DNA of 64,000 bases from Pseudorasbora parva. Taxonomy: Eukaryota; Chordata; Actinopteri; Cypriniformes; Gobionidae. The position numbers and the translations under genes were made by a program. The stretch is taken from positions 22,122,524-22,186,523 of the forward strand of contig NC_090174.1 in assembly GCF_024679245.1 (NCBI RefSeq). The letters run 5' to 3'. Below, in pieces: positions 43,861 to 56,006 of the stretch (positions are counted from its first letter, which is position 1; each line of letters opens with the position of its first letter). The notes below the pieces were generated by a model. That model saw only the letters and a program-made list of their open reading frames with translations. It searched no databases and had not been told where the DNA came from.

Positions 43861-44700
43861 TTAGCCCATGCTGATAATACACCTCGAATTGTCTGGCCCC
43901 TGCTCTGTGCTTTTCAAAAGCTCCCCTCTTGCTGGAGAACAAAGAGAAAGCTGACCAATCTCATCTAGCTTCACAATGCGGAAACAAAAGGACACAAAAC
44001 AAGAGATTTGACCAACCCCAACACAGCAGCAAATATTTCAGCTTCCCTGTGCCAAGTGTACGGTTCACTGTCCGGTCACATGAATCTGTCAGTTTAGCAC
44101 GTCTAAAGCAGCAATCAGCACCTCGCTCCTGTGTGGATGCCACAGCTCGAGGCCCCAAACATTGCCTGGCTCATTATTCCCCTAGGAAGGTCATGGCCCT
44201 GCCCGTCAGACCGGAACTTGCCCACTAATTAAGCACGCTGTTTTGGCACTGGACGTGTCATGTCTGTAGGACGTTTTATTGGGATTAAGGCTTCTCATGT
44301 TCACTTTTCATAAGTGGGCAGGCGAGCAGATTTACACCAGGGCCTCCTTCTCTTAAAAAGAATGAAACCTCAAGGCCTTGCTATACTACAATGGATAAAC
44401 CACGTGAGACTGGAATTGCCAGCTGCTTTAAATGCTGCCATGGTGAAAATACACAGTCAGTGTTGTAGGGCTGATCTGTTGACAATGCTCCGCCACACAG
44501 GAAGAAACACGAGGGAAGAGATGTTTCTCTTGTTTGAGGCGCACAGTGTCTGGTGTGATGTGCCCCTTGAATCCCCTAGCATCTGGAAATGTATCCTGTT
44601 ATCGATTCCATCTCCTCCCTCTCTCTGCATCTGCGCAAAAGAGAGACAATTATGTAGCCCCACAAGCGTGGCCTAGTTAGTACAGAGCAGTCTCTTTTGT
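43861..44700. other. GC-balanced unique region, candidate conserved non-coding DNA
   Basis: This stretch lacks the repeat words seen elsewhere and has an even base composition. Open frames of 99-120 codons at 43929-44228 and 44314-44676 have no domain and no splice support. Conservation across fish would be the test; function unknown. Confidence 0.3.
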
Positions 44701-44805
44701 GACTAAATAATCCATTTATAGACTTTTGTAAAGACAATTGTCGGGACAGATATCGCTTGCAACAATGTTTTACATTTATATGTTAGCCTGCAATACTACA
44801 ATCAC

Positions 44806-45180
44806 TTAAAGGGATTCTACCGTCATTTACTCATCCTCATGTTGTCTCAAATCTGTATGGATTTCTTTCTCCTGTGGAACATGAAGAAGATATGTTGGAG
44901 AATGTTGCACCCATTTTTGTCCATGCAATGTAAGTCGGGGTCCAAAACCACGTTTTGAATGACTTGAGGGTACATTAAGAATTCTCAATTTTGCAATGAT
45001 AATTAAAGGGATTCTGACATAATTTACCCACCCTCAAAGTGTTTTACACATGAAATTCTTTCTTCTGCTGAATACAAAATATATTTTGAAAAATATGGGT
45101 AGCCAAATTGTAGATGCCCCATTGCCCCATTGACTTCCATAGTATGAAAAAACAAAACAAAAAATACTTTGGAAGTCAAT
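44806..45180. repeat. Two MITE fragments in tandem
   Basis: TTAAAGGGATTCTACCGTCA at about 44806 and TTAAAGGGATTCTGACATAA at about 45003 are two left ends of the same TTAA-type family, each followed by typical inner sequence (TCATCCTCATGTTGTCTCAA; ATTGACTTCCATAGTATGAA). Right ends are missing or diverged. Confidence 0.5.
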
Positions 45181-45889
45181 TATTATTTCGCAAATTATTA
45201 GCTATTACATATTCGGGTCTTTAACACGAATGGATCTCTCCCTGTTGCAATAATATAAAAATCTCTTGACACTACAGTAACAATCACAAAGAATGAAATA
45301 AAGCATATTTTGTTACCAAAATATATACAAAATAGCTTGGAAGGAGTTTAATTTGAGCAGATGTTTTATACCTTCAACACTTTCAACTAGCCTAGAAATC
45401 TAGACGCACCCTAGCGGCAGCAAATCTAATCTGCTGCGAGTGTTGTCTAGCAACTCTCAATACACATCTGAGCTGTAAACGCCAAACTCTGGTCAGGCCA
45501 ATCACATTGTGTATAGAGTCGGTGGGCGGGGCTTAACAAAGACGCCAGAGTTGCGCTTGCATGCTACTAGTAAACAGCTTTGACCACGACTCTGGAAGAC
45601 TTGGAGTTAAGCTTTTCTCTGAAAAAAGAACAAAGAACGGCACTGAAGTCATTCTCAAGAAGGGAAGATGTGTTCAGAGTTTTGCTGAACGGATTAGGCT
45701 GAAGATTAATCTGTCAACGAGCTCTGCTTCACGTTGCTCTGGTTGGTTGTAGCGCTATCCAATTGTGTGCAGAGGGAGTTTGAAAGACAACCATTGAGCC
45801 CTGTCAATGGTGAGTTCCCAGACCCAACATCTTGATGTGGGTCTGGCTTGTCAGGCTAATTTTCGAAATCTTCAGAATAAATATTTTAT

Positions 45890-46250
<361 letters not shown>

Positions 46251-46350
46251 ATTCAACTTCCGCCTTCGCGAAAATAAACGCTTGTCAATGGAGAGTGGCC
46301 AGACTCTCTGTACAAATTAAATGTATGAGAGTCTGGTAAGACCAGGCTAC

Positions 46351-47306
46351 TGATATAGGCGTTTAAGGGTTAAGTGCTAATTTAGTATGCCATTGTTATT
46401 TTAATATTATTTATATAATATTATAGTTTTCGTTAATATTTGAATTAGCTTTTATTTTTGTATGTTCAGTTTTCACTTTGATATCAGTTTCATTTTTAAT
46501 AATTGTGTCTTTTTAACTTTTTGTGTGTTCAATATTTACAAAAATTATATAATGAGAATGTACAACATGAATCCATTTTCCAAACCGTGTTTTTGTCGTA
46601 CCCTGAATCATTATGGCACACTTATAATAAGTGTTTATATTGGGACTATTTCAGGCCAGACTGGTAGGTACCACTGTGGAGGAGCACAGTACCTGCGTGA
46701 TCCGCCATATAAATAAACAGAGAGAAGTAGCTCCGGCTGCAATGTTCTTGCGCAAGATGCATGCAGTTCTGTTCATTAACCACTAAAAGTTACGGACTGC
46801 AGCTTTAATATTAATATTTAAGGTTAATTCATTTTTATTTGTTTTCATTAAATATGTTTATTTGATTTCAGCTATTAATTAACAAAAAGTTTTAATATTT
46901 TTAGTTTTAGTTAATGACCCTGGCCCTGGTGTAGGCTGGACATACTAAACAGAACTTAATGCAGAACCGATAAGCTTTCTGAGCTTTAAAAAGCAAGAAA
47001 GCCAACAATCCATAAAGCCCACCCTCAGTGTCAACTGCTGACAGTGGTCCGTTGAGCTCCGCATTCCTCCTCAATGATGTGCATGGCCTCCAATGAACAC
47101 ATACTTTAGGCTTCTGAACCCCATTTCAATGATTTGAAGTGTTGGCTGTTGTGAAGCTACGGATTCCTAATTTTCTGCCAAGGGAAAGCTACAGATGTGT
47201 AAAACAAAGAAAATAACTGATTCTTCTAAAGCTTATAAACAAAGGAATGTGAGAGGACAAATTGTGACCCAAAAGGAACAGCAGACCTCCTGGATTCTGT
47301 CCACTG
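46351..47306. other. No gene seen
   Basis: AT-rich sequence; no exon or paired repeat ends recognised. Confidence 0.4.
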
Positions 47307-48851
47307 TACACTGTAACGGATTTTTGTAATTTGAACAGTATTTTACTGTAATATGTACAGTATAATACTGTTAAATGTACTAACAGTATAATACTGTTAA
47401 TAGCAAAGGATTATGGGAAAATATATGTTTACTACTGTAATTATTCTCTACTGTAAATCGATTTACAGTAGCGACAATGCCCGCAAAAAACTGACCAATG
47501 ACAATGGAGACTTCTTTTCAAGTTTTTTTTTTTTTTTCGGTTGGTGGGGGCAAATGAGGAAAGACTCAACATAAAGGTTAGTATTATTTCTGTCTTGATT
47601 TTATTTAAAACTGAGATATTTTCAAACTCATTCACTTATTATCAACAACCTAACATGAACCAGTGCTGCAAATTGAGTGAGTTTAGCAAATTTCTGTCAA
47701 GGGAATTTTTTCTGCATGTTTGTCAAGGCGGGTGGTTAACATACGGTCGTCCTTGTGATTTTTGTTACTTCAACGGGGTGAATAAAGGTTTTCATTGACT
47801 AATAGTTAGTGAAATAGAAAAAAAGCTCTTTTAATGTTCATCTACCTCATTTAAATTAGCTAAGCAGGGGCAGCAAACTACCTTAAAACACCGAAAGAAA
47901 AAAGAGACGGTTGCACACCGGACGCAAAGCTCAGTTTTAAATCTTCTTCTGACAGAAGAGCTGCACGATGTGTGTATCTTGCAGCACAGGGTGAAATCAG
48001 TAACGTAAGTTATGTACATTGGCGATTTGAAGGAAATAAAATATAAATTTAATATAAAACCTTGAAATGGCGCTCCGTGGCACGGCAGGATTTTGATCAA
48101 CTCCCAGAGTGGCCGCGGACAGGCACCGAATGCCGCCACCGGTGTGTTGTTAAGTTACACTGTTCGAATTTCAGCGGCGCCGTGCCGAGCTTTGCGTCCG
48201 GTGTTCGAGGTTGTAATCGTTTTTCATTGACTAATATTTTTCATTGACTAATGACTAACAGCATTTCGAACTAAATCTGTTGTTTTTGTTTAAAGTTTGC
48301 TGTTAAAACCGCCATTTGGAACATGGGAGGTGTCTTGGAGTGTTTTTCTGGCGGTTACAGTCTTCTGAGGAAACTGGTAAGCAGAAGCTGGTGATTATTT
48401 GACTCTTTTAAAACGTTAAACTTATATCGTTAAGATACAGTTTAAAAAAGCAACAGTCAAGATGGTTGTGCAGTTTGTGTGCAAACACTGAAAGTTGTCT
48501 GTGCGAATGCATTGCAGATTTTACTCCCTCTTGTGAACGCATGTTGGAGATTAATATTTTGTAAATAAATTGTTAGATTATGTTTTATTTAGGCAGCAGC
48601 CAATCCAACCAGGCTGTACATCACAAGCACTTATCCTAAAGCTTTAAGGCTGCATTTATTTGATCAGAAACAGTAATATTTTGAAATATTATTGCAATTT
48701 AAAATAACTGATTTCTTTTAAAATATATTTTTAAATGTAATGTATTCCTGTTATCATTACTGCAGTTTTCAGTGTCACTTGATCCTTCAGAAATCTTTGT
48801 AATTTAGATGGCTTACTGCTCAAGAAACATTTCTGATTATTATCAATTTCT

Positions 48852-49125
48852 TAAGACACAAAACAATCGGTTTCTGTGAGAAACAAAAAACTATTTGTTA
48901 TTTTTTTACCTCATATCCTGACGAGTCATATCAAGTTTTCCCATCGTCTATTACTTCCATCTGATAAGGTTAAAATGACGCGATCCTCATTAGTTTGACC
49001 TTATCAGATGGAAGTCACAGCCAATTGGAAAACTTGATGAGACTCGTCAGGATATGATGTAAAAAAAATAACAAATACTGTTGTGTTTCTCACAGAAACC
49101 AATCGCTGCGTGTCTTAAGACATCA
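48852..49125. repeat. Palindrome with arms of about 120 bp
   Basis: TTAAGACACAAAACAATCGG and the following arm (TATCCTGACGAGTC, CTTCCATCTGATAAGGT) are repeated inverted from 48990 to 49125. A related but diverged palindrome, sharing the ATTAAGACACAAAACGATCA start, lies at about 52700-52900. Confidence 0.75.
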
Positions 49126-49463
49126 ATGTGTCGCCAGGAGCAGCAGGGTTTTTGTGCATGTTGTCTAAGCATGTTTTTTTGTTTTTTTTGTATGTTTTGC
49201 TCTCATAGACTTGTTACCCATTCACACCATTATATGACTGGCACACAGCAACGGTTGGAGTAAAAAAATCTTCATTTGTGTTCTCCTGAAGAAACAGACA
49301 CACCTACATGTTGGATGCACAGGGGGTAAGCAGGTAAACATCACATTTTCATTTTTGGGTGAACTAACCCTTTAAAATAAAGTTACGTTATTAAGTGAAA
49401 GACACTGAAGCGCATTCTTAAGTTGAATGGGCTTTTTCATTGGAAATTTGCTGGCTTGAATGA

Positions 49464-49730
49464 ATGGTAAATGGACTGCATTTATATAGCGCTTTTAACA
49501 GACCCTATGGCCATCCAAAGCGCTTTACATTTTGCCTCGCATTCACCCATTCATACACCGACGGTGATGTCAGCCATGTAAGGCGCCATCCAGCTCGTCG
49601 GGAGCAGCTGGGGTTAGGTGTCTTGCTCATGGACACTTCGACACTTGGTCAGGTGGAACCGGGGATCGAACCACCAACCTTTCGGTTTGTAGACAACCTA
49701 CATGAACCACCGAGCCACTGCCTCCCCATG
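49464..49730 (-). mobile_element. tRNA-derived SINE
   Basis: On the minus strand it starts near GGGGAGGCAGTGGCTCGGTG, contains an A-box-like region and the B-box-like GGTTGGTGGTTCGATCCC, and ends with GCGCTATATAAATGCAGTCC. TGAATGAA occurs at both borders, and the other palindrome arm (about 50560-50585) shows the uninterrupted sequence. The forward open frame through it is a shadow. Confidence 0.8.
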
Positions 49731-49776
49731 AATGAACCAGAAGCATCGCACCAAAGGAGCGCGCACAGCGTGTTAA

Positions 49777-50514
49777 CGGGTTAGTTTACACAAAAATGAA
49801 AATTCTGACATTAATTAATTACTCTAATGTCGTTCGACACCTGTAAGACCCCCTTTCATCTTTAGAACACAAATGAAGATATTTTTGTTGAAATCCGATG
49901 GCTCAGAAAGGCCTTCATTGACACCAATGTCATTTCCTCTCTCAAGACCCATAAAGGCACTAAAGACGTCGTTACAAAGCCCATCTCACTACAGCGGCTC
50001 TACAATCATTTTATGAAGAGACAAGTATAGTTTTTGTGCGCCAAAAAAATATTAAATAACGACTTGTATAGTGATGGGCATTATGAATCAGCATATTGAT
50101 TCATGATTTGGATCGCCAATGTCACGTGATTTCAGCAATTTGGCAGATTGACACGCGATCTAAATCATTAATCAATACGCTGATTTATAACCAGTCAAAG
50201 CTTTGTTTTGAAATCGGCCTATCACTATATAAGTCGTTATTTAGTTTATTGCACACTAAAACTCTTCTGGTCTCTTCATAAAGTGATTGTAGAGCCGCTG
50301 TAGTGAGATGGGCTTTGTAGCGACCTCTTTAGTGCCTTTATGGGTCTTGAGAGAGGAAATGACATTGGTGTCAATGAAGGCCTTTCTGAGCCATCGGATT
50401 TCAACACTAATATCTTCATCTGTGTCTGAAGATGAAAGGGGGTCTTACAGGTGTCGAACGACATTAGAGTAATTAATTAATGACATAATTTTCCTTTTTG
50501 GGTAAACTAACCCT
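49777..50514. mobile_element. TTAA-flanked palindromic MITE (738 bp)
   Basis: Ends CGGGTTAGTTTACACAAAAA and GGGTAAACTAACCCT, TTAA on both sides. Arms of about 250 bp pair across a loop at about 50036-50264 (for example GACCCATAAAGGCACTAAAG with its complement at about 50325-50350). Confidence 0.82.
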
Positions 50515-50745
50515 TTAACACACTGTGCGCGCTCCTTTGGCGCGATGCTTCTGGTTCATTCAAGCCAGCAAATTTCCAATGAAAAAGCCCATTCAACTTT
50601 AGAATGCGAACTTTAGTGTCTTTCACTTAATAACGTAACCATGTCTTAATGCCAGAGACTGCTCTATATCTGTATATGCCATTCCTAATGCAGAGTAAAA
50701 TGATGTTTCATCAGTCATCTCTATCTCCGACTTCTGTGGTTAAGT

Positions 50746-51034
50746 AGGATATACTGACCGGTGTGGTTCCCTAAACATAACTTGTGGCCACGATAAATAG
50801 ATGTTGTTCTCTCAAAATATGAAGTCAAGGCCACGACATGTCGTTAACTCAACAAAATGATCTCGTGGCCACGATTAATTATCACGTTCCCATGACTTAA
50901 TAGGACATTCCCACAAAATAATATCTCGTAGCAACAACATATCACGTTCCCACGAGTTTATATGTTGTGGCCACGACAAAACTAAGTGAACCAAACATGT
51001 CCAAACATGTCCCCTACCGGTCAATCTACTGAAT
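50746..51034. mobile_element. MITE with ACCGGT-type inverted ends
   Basis: ATACTGACCGGT on the left and ACCGGTCAATCT on the right are inverted, and GTGGCCACGA words repeat inside on both strands. Exact borders are not settled. Confidence 0.5.
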
Positions 51035-51150
51035 CACATAAGTATTCCCCTAAAAATTATCTTCATTCACAAACCACTGTTAACTTTAACAGAAAATGTA
51101 AGCTTAGGCTACTGGATGTTTGAGTTGGCATGGCAGAAAGCACGCAAAGT

Positions 51151-51870
51151 GATTTCATTAATTACTCACCCTCATGTCATTGGAAACCTGTAACACCTTT
51201 GTTCATCTTCGGAACACAAATGAAGATATTTTCGTTGAAAGCTGATGGCTGAGAAAGGCTTCAGAAAGGCCTCCATTGGCATTCAGTACATTCCCACTCA
51301 CAAGGCCCATAAAGGCACTAAACACATCGATACAAAGTCCATCTCACTACAGTGGCTGTACAATCATTTGATGAAGCGACGTGAATAGTTTTTGTGCGCA
51401 AAAAAAAAAATCAAAATAATGACTATCTGCCAAGTTATTGTCTTCCGTGTAGGTCTCAGACGTGAAATAACGCGAAAGCGGCGCTCCTCTTCTGGGTCAT
51501 GTATCGAACGGCGAATCTGCGTCATATTCTCGCGCATGTGTCGAGTTAATGTCAGTTACTTGGTGGATAAAGTAGTTATTTTGACTTTTTTTGCGCACAA
51601 AAACTATTCTCGTCACTTCATCAAATGATTGTACAGTCCCTGTAGTTAGATGGACTTTGTATCGATGTGTTTAGGGCCTTTATGGGTCTTGTGAGTGGGA
51701 ATGTACTGAATGCCAATGGAGGCCTTTCTGAAGCCTCTCACCCATCAGCTTTCAACAAAAATATCTTCATTTGTGTTCTGAAGATGAACAAAGGTCTTAC
51801 AGGTGTCCAATGACATGAAGGTGAGTAATTAATGAAATCATTTTCATTTTTGGGTGAACTAACCCTTTAA
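51151..51870. mobile_element. Palindromic MITE related to 49777-50514
   Basis: Arms 51151-51410 and 51588-51835 pair over most of their length (TTCATTAATTACTCACCCTC; GTTTTTGTGCGCAAAAAAAA). The right end is TTTGGGTGAACTAACCCTTT then AA. The left outermost end is missing. Confidence 0.75.
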
Positions 51871-52233
51871 TTGCAATCTCACAAATTTCCATTATAATCT
51901 GTCTACACTGTTCTTTATTAATATAGTACATATTGCTTTTATTAACATCAAAGAGCATACATCACCATGTTATAACTGTTGGGAAAGCAGTGGTTTGATA
52001 AATGTTTTTTTTTTCTCTTGTGCTTGCAGGTTCATTCTGAGAATAAACCCTGATGGCACCAAATGGCAATCAAAATCACAGATCAGCCAGACATCTGGAA
52101 AAAGGGTCCAGAGAAAAATCGCCATCCTAAATCCCCTTGTGGCATCTTTCATCAGAGCTTGTTGACTTCGATTGGTAAAATTATTGAAGGCTTGTTCTGC
52201 TTTTCAGTATGTTTACATTTTTAGCCTTGTTAA

Positions 52234-53058
52234 AGGGTTAGTTCACCCAAAAATGAAAATTTGATGTTTATCTGCTTACCTCCAGTGCATCCAACATGTA
52301 GGTGTCTTTATCCCCATTCGCACGGGACTAGTATTATCTGTGGACCTCTGGTGGTTTGTAATAATTGCAGAGAATGTCTGTGATCTTAATCCCGTGCAAA
52401 TCGGCTATGTCTGTAATTTGTAAAGTAAAAATTCCCCCGCAAATTACCTACCATCTTTCACCGAACACAGAGGTCCTGTGATAATATTAGTCCCGTGCGA
52501 ATCAGCATCTCTGTGATTATGGCCAGGATTAGGCGGATCGTATATCATTTTTGTAAGGTTTTTGTTTCCTTTGCGCATTTTTATCTTTCACTTTTCACTT
52601 TATCTTTTCTTTTGAATGGGTAAACAATTCTATCAGAGCAAAAAAAAAAAAAAACATGCTTAGAAAACATGCACAAAGAGCCCTGTGGCTCATCACAACA
52701 CATTGATATATTAAGACACAAAACGATCAGTTTGTGTGAGAAATCGAGCCATATTTGTATAATTTTTTGTTACATCGAATACAACGCTATATCCAACAGC
52801 TTGGAACACACTTCACTTCCGGTAAGGTCAAAATACACACTCAGGAAATGGGATATACAAGCCAGAGCGTGTATTTTGACCTTACCGGAAGTAATAGACT
52901 TGTTACCCACTCACATGATTATATGACCTACACACATCAACGGTTGAGTTAAAAATCTTGATTTGTGTTCTACTGAAGAAACAAACACACCAACATGTTG
53001 GATGCACTGGGGGTAAGCAGATAAACGTCACATTTTCATTTTTGGGCGTACTATCCCT
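52234..53058. mobile_element. TTAA-flanked MITE with a second MITE nested
   Basis: Left AGGGTTAGTTCACCCAAAAA, right TTTGGGCGTACTATCCCT, TTAA at 52230-52233 and 53059-53062. Inner arms TCCAACATGTAGGTGTC and ACACCAACATGTTGGA pair. Another palindrome is inserted at about 52311-52505. Confidence 0.8.
52316..52502. mobile_element. Nested MITE with 35-bp inverted ends
   Basis: ATTCGCACGGGACTAGTATT at the left matches the inverted right end (AATATTAGTCCCGTGCGAAT), extending about 35 bp with few mismatches. Interior about 115 bp, no coding frame. Confidence 0.75.
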
Positions 53059-53602
53059 TTAAATACACAAGATGAATTCAAACACATTTGTAAGATATAC
53101 TTTTTAAAGTAAATGTTAAACAGTTAAACAAAACAGCATATTTTAATGACAAATGTTCATGAGGACTCGTGCATTTTTTGGGGTAAAAAACTGTTTACCA
53201 CACCTGTTGTTAATTTCATGGTTTGTCTTTTTAAACTCTGTTTGGTTTGGTTGTTTTGTTTCTTTGTTTTCTGTGTATGCTGAATTCTGTGTTAAATAAA
53301 ACTGACTGCTGTGATTAGATCTGTTTCATCAACTTTATTGCAACCTTACGACATGTAGATTAAAATTAATTCTATTTTGTTTAAAGTAAATTAAGCTAAT
53401 TTAAAATCGTAAAAAAAATTATAATTCTGTAATAGGAAATCAATTATAATACTGTAAATAAAAATATGGTACTTGTACTGTAAATGAAATACAGTACTCA
53501 TACTGTAAATAAAAATACAGTATTTATACTGTAAATGTCATTACAGTATACCTTATTATTACTGTAAATTAAATTACAGTAGTGATACTGTAAACACTTT
53601 TA

Positions 53603-53640
53603 CAGTAACTTACTGGCATCCAGCTGCCAGTAAGTTACTG
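53603..53640. repeat. Perfect 16-bp hairpin
   Basis: CAGTAACTTACTGGCA pairs with TGCCAGTAAGTTACTG across a six-base loop. It lies 28 bp inside the right end of the large TA-flanked element, within ACTGTAA-rich sequence. Confidence 0.85.
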
Positions 53641-53670
53641 TAAAATTTACAGCAACTCTTTTACAGTGTA

Positions 53671-54290
53671 CTGTTTTGACTAATTGGCTGATATGCTCCA
53701 ATTGTTACTAAAAATAACATTTTAAATAAGTGTAAACATAACATTTAGACTGGTGCATGCTGTAGTGTGTCATATTGTGTCTAGATGGCACTCTTCCCCT
53801 AGATTGCCTATTAATTGGCATTTTGTTCCGAGGCCATCTTCAGAATTGGGTCATGTCAACACTGTACAAAGGTCAGTATCATTTGTAGAGAGATGCAGAC
53901 TCTTTTCATGAAACCTAGACAGGTAGCCCTTGCTCATATTGTCTCTTGTGAATCTCTGGTCTAATCTTGTTTCGCAAAACTGAATCTCAGCCAACTTTTG
54001 TCAGGAATTCCATAATGTAATTTGTTTCCAATTTTTTGAAAATTGTAGAGTCTGTCCCTAGAGATGTTACCCAATGATATCTATTTCTAGCAAGGTTAAG
54101 GCTAGAGGCTGTCTTACTCTTGCCCTTGCGTTCTCATGGTTTTATATTCCCATTCCTCTCATTATGTAAACAGTGATCATGTTGCATCAACTTCCCTATG
54201 TATCTACGCAGATAAAATACTTTTTTTTAATAAACTATGGGGAAAAATAGCGGTTAATTTTTTATCTTAAAACGATGCATTTGCGTCTTA
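53671..54290. other. No gene seen
   Basis: Unique-looking sequence, nothing recognised. Confidence 0.4.
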
Positions 54291-54960
54291 GGCACATCTG
54301 GATAGGTCTGAATGCTCTCTCAGTATTTTATTTCTGCCCCGCTCGTACAGAGCAGCCAGTTAACAGAAGTTGGCAGAGATCTTTATGCCAGTCTTTATGG
54401 GTCCTTCACCACTCATAGCATGGAGTCAGGTGTGGTTCAAGAAAAACCAGGAAACCAGTTGTTGACTAAGGCAGCTGTGTCTGCCGCCGCGGCCCCTACC
54501 AGACGCCCACCGTGACTTTGCATGGATTAGCTGGAACGGTCTTTCCCACAGCTCGCACGCCGTGCACAGCCCAAGCCAGATGTGCCTGTGAAAATCATTC
54601 ATCACACTTTGTGCTCTCGTTTTCAGTCATGTCATTTTAATGTTTGGAGGCCGTTCAACGTGAAGAACAAAAGGGCTGGTCAGTTTCCGCTTCATTCTCA
54701 TCTCCTCTCTTGGCAGCCATGTTGAAAAAAACTTTAGATGATTAGGTCCGCTAGGCTGTCAGTCCGTTGGAAAATGGGAATGATGTTTGGTATTGGGGTT
54801 GGGGGATGGATGACTGAAAAGAAGAGTGAGGAAGGCAGAGGGCTGAGGTCATTGCAGGATGTTCGGCACATAAATTATCATTAATCTCTATCTCTAGCTG
54901 ACTCCACCCCTAATGTCTATATTTTTCTCTCTTCTTTTGGTGTTTGTATTTTTCCATAAG
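54291..54960. other. GC-balanced unique region, candidate conserved non-coding DNA
   Basis: Even base composition and no repeat words. A 67-codon frame at 54312-54515 has no domain. It could be a regulatory element or a missed exon; I cannot tell. Confidence 0.25.
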
Positions 54961-55484
54961 AATGCAGCATGGTTTATGAAACTAATTTAACAGAGTGCTG
55001 GAGCTCTGGGCTTTTCATTCTACATTTATCAGATGCATTTCACAAACAAAAAGAAATAATGAACTGCGAAAGGTTGCTGATATTAAAATAAATATGAGAT
55101 TGTCTGTTATGATGGAGCTGAGGAACTTCACCCTTCTCATAGTTACTAAGTTCAAATTAATTTAAATTGATGCAAAAGCTTTCTAGTTTTCTACTTGCTC
55201 AACAGAAATCTGATAGTAACAACAGAAAAGGAAAATCATTAGAAGATCAAGTTTTGAATAGAGAACTCATACAATCAAAATTAATTAGCCTTTTATGCAT
55301 AATGTCTATTTTTTAAGGTCATCTCGTGTAATTTTAGACATTGACAAAATTTACTTTTAGAACTTTTTTACTTTTACATATAGTTTTACATATGTTATAT
55401 GTATATACATATATTACATATGTTTGCTAATTAATTCCAGTTATTTTTACCTTAAACTTTATGTAAGCAACTGTTCTGGGTCAG

Positions 55485-55700
55485 GGGTTTTCAAACTGGG
55501 GTCCGGGGACCCCCTGGGGTCCTCCAGAAGTTTCTAAGGGGTCTCCAGAAAAATGTATAGAATTAAAAGACAAAGCAAAAATTGAGTCTACCGAACAATC
55601 TAATGGTTTCATTTCTAATAGTTTATCTCCTTGTTTGCCGTATACATACTTTCAAGATTTGTATATGTTTGCTACGTATCTTTCTAGTGAGCTTTTCTCA
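55485..55700. repeat. hAT (Charlie-like) element end
   Basis: CAGGGGTTTTCAAACTGGGG followed by TCCGGGGACCCCCTGGGGTC is the well-known end of vertebrate hAT elements. No second end is seen. Confidence 0.6.
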
Positions 55701-55919
55701 TATAGTCCCCTTTATCTTGCTCACTGGGGTTCTTAACACGGTACGTAAGCTGCTTTCATAGACCTGCATTATGAAAGTTGCTTTAACAAGTAAATTTTCA
55801 TTGAATTTTTTTTTTCTTCAGGTTAATACATATATGTATACAACATTAAGCCAGTTTAAGTTTGCAAACAATATGTTGTATTTATAACGTCACACTTACT
55901 ATTTATCTAACAGTTTAAA

Positions 55920-55923
<4 letters not shown>

Positions 55924-56002
<79 letters not shown>
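55924..56002. repeat. (TA)n microsatellite
   Basis: About 79 bp of TA dinucleotides. Confidence 0.95.

Positions 56003-56006
<4 letters not shown>

Larger units (their letters stand above)
49382..50641. repeat. 1.26-kb inverted structure centred on a TTAA MITE
   Basis: The left arm from GTTACGTTATTAAGTGAAAG continues through TTGCTGGCTTGAATGAA and GGAGCGCGCACAGCGTG to TTAA (49773-49776); the right arm repeats this inverted from TTAACACACTGTGCGCGCTC (50515 on) to 50641. A palindromic MITE (49777-50514) fills the centre. The left arm alone is interrupted by a SINE. Confidence 0.8.
48323..53299 (+). ncRNA. Candidate two-exon transcript inside the large element
   Basis: A possible first exon ends at 48376 with donor GTAAGC and contains CGCCATTTGGAACATGGGAG, a YY1-like promoter or start context. 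A possible second exon begins at 52030 after a strong pyrimidine tract and TTGCAG. AATAAA at about 53294-53299 could end it. Joined, the frame from the ATG at 48323 (MGGVLECFSGGYSLLRKL) stops within eight codons of exon 2, so coding is doubtful. Inference only. Confidence 0.22.
47309..53668. mobile_element. Putative large TA-flanked element with CACTGTAA ends
   Basis: CACTGTAACGG at the left is preceded by TA (47307-47308), and TTTTACAGTG at the right is followed by TA (53669-53670), giving short matching ends and a TA duplication. Both ends are enriched in ACTGTAA and TTACAGT words (47309-47480; 53420-53668). The 6.4 kb between hold several younger palindromic elements, a SINE and a possible transcript. 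No transposase was recognised. The ends are short, so two separate elements of one family remain possible. Confidence 0.5.

Noticed and set aside
49464..49784. 106-codon forward frame
   Set aside because: It runs through a minus-strand tRNA-derived SINE; no domain.
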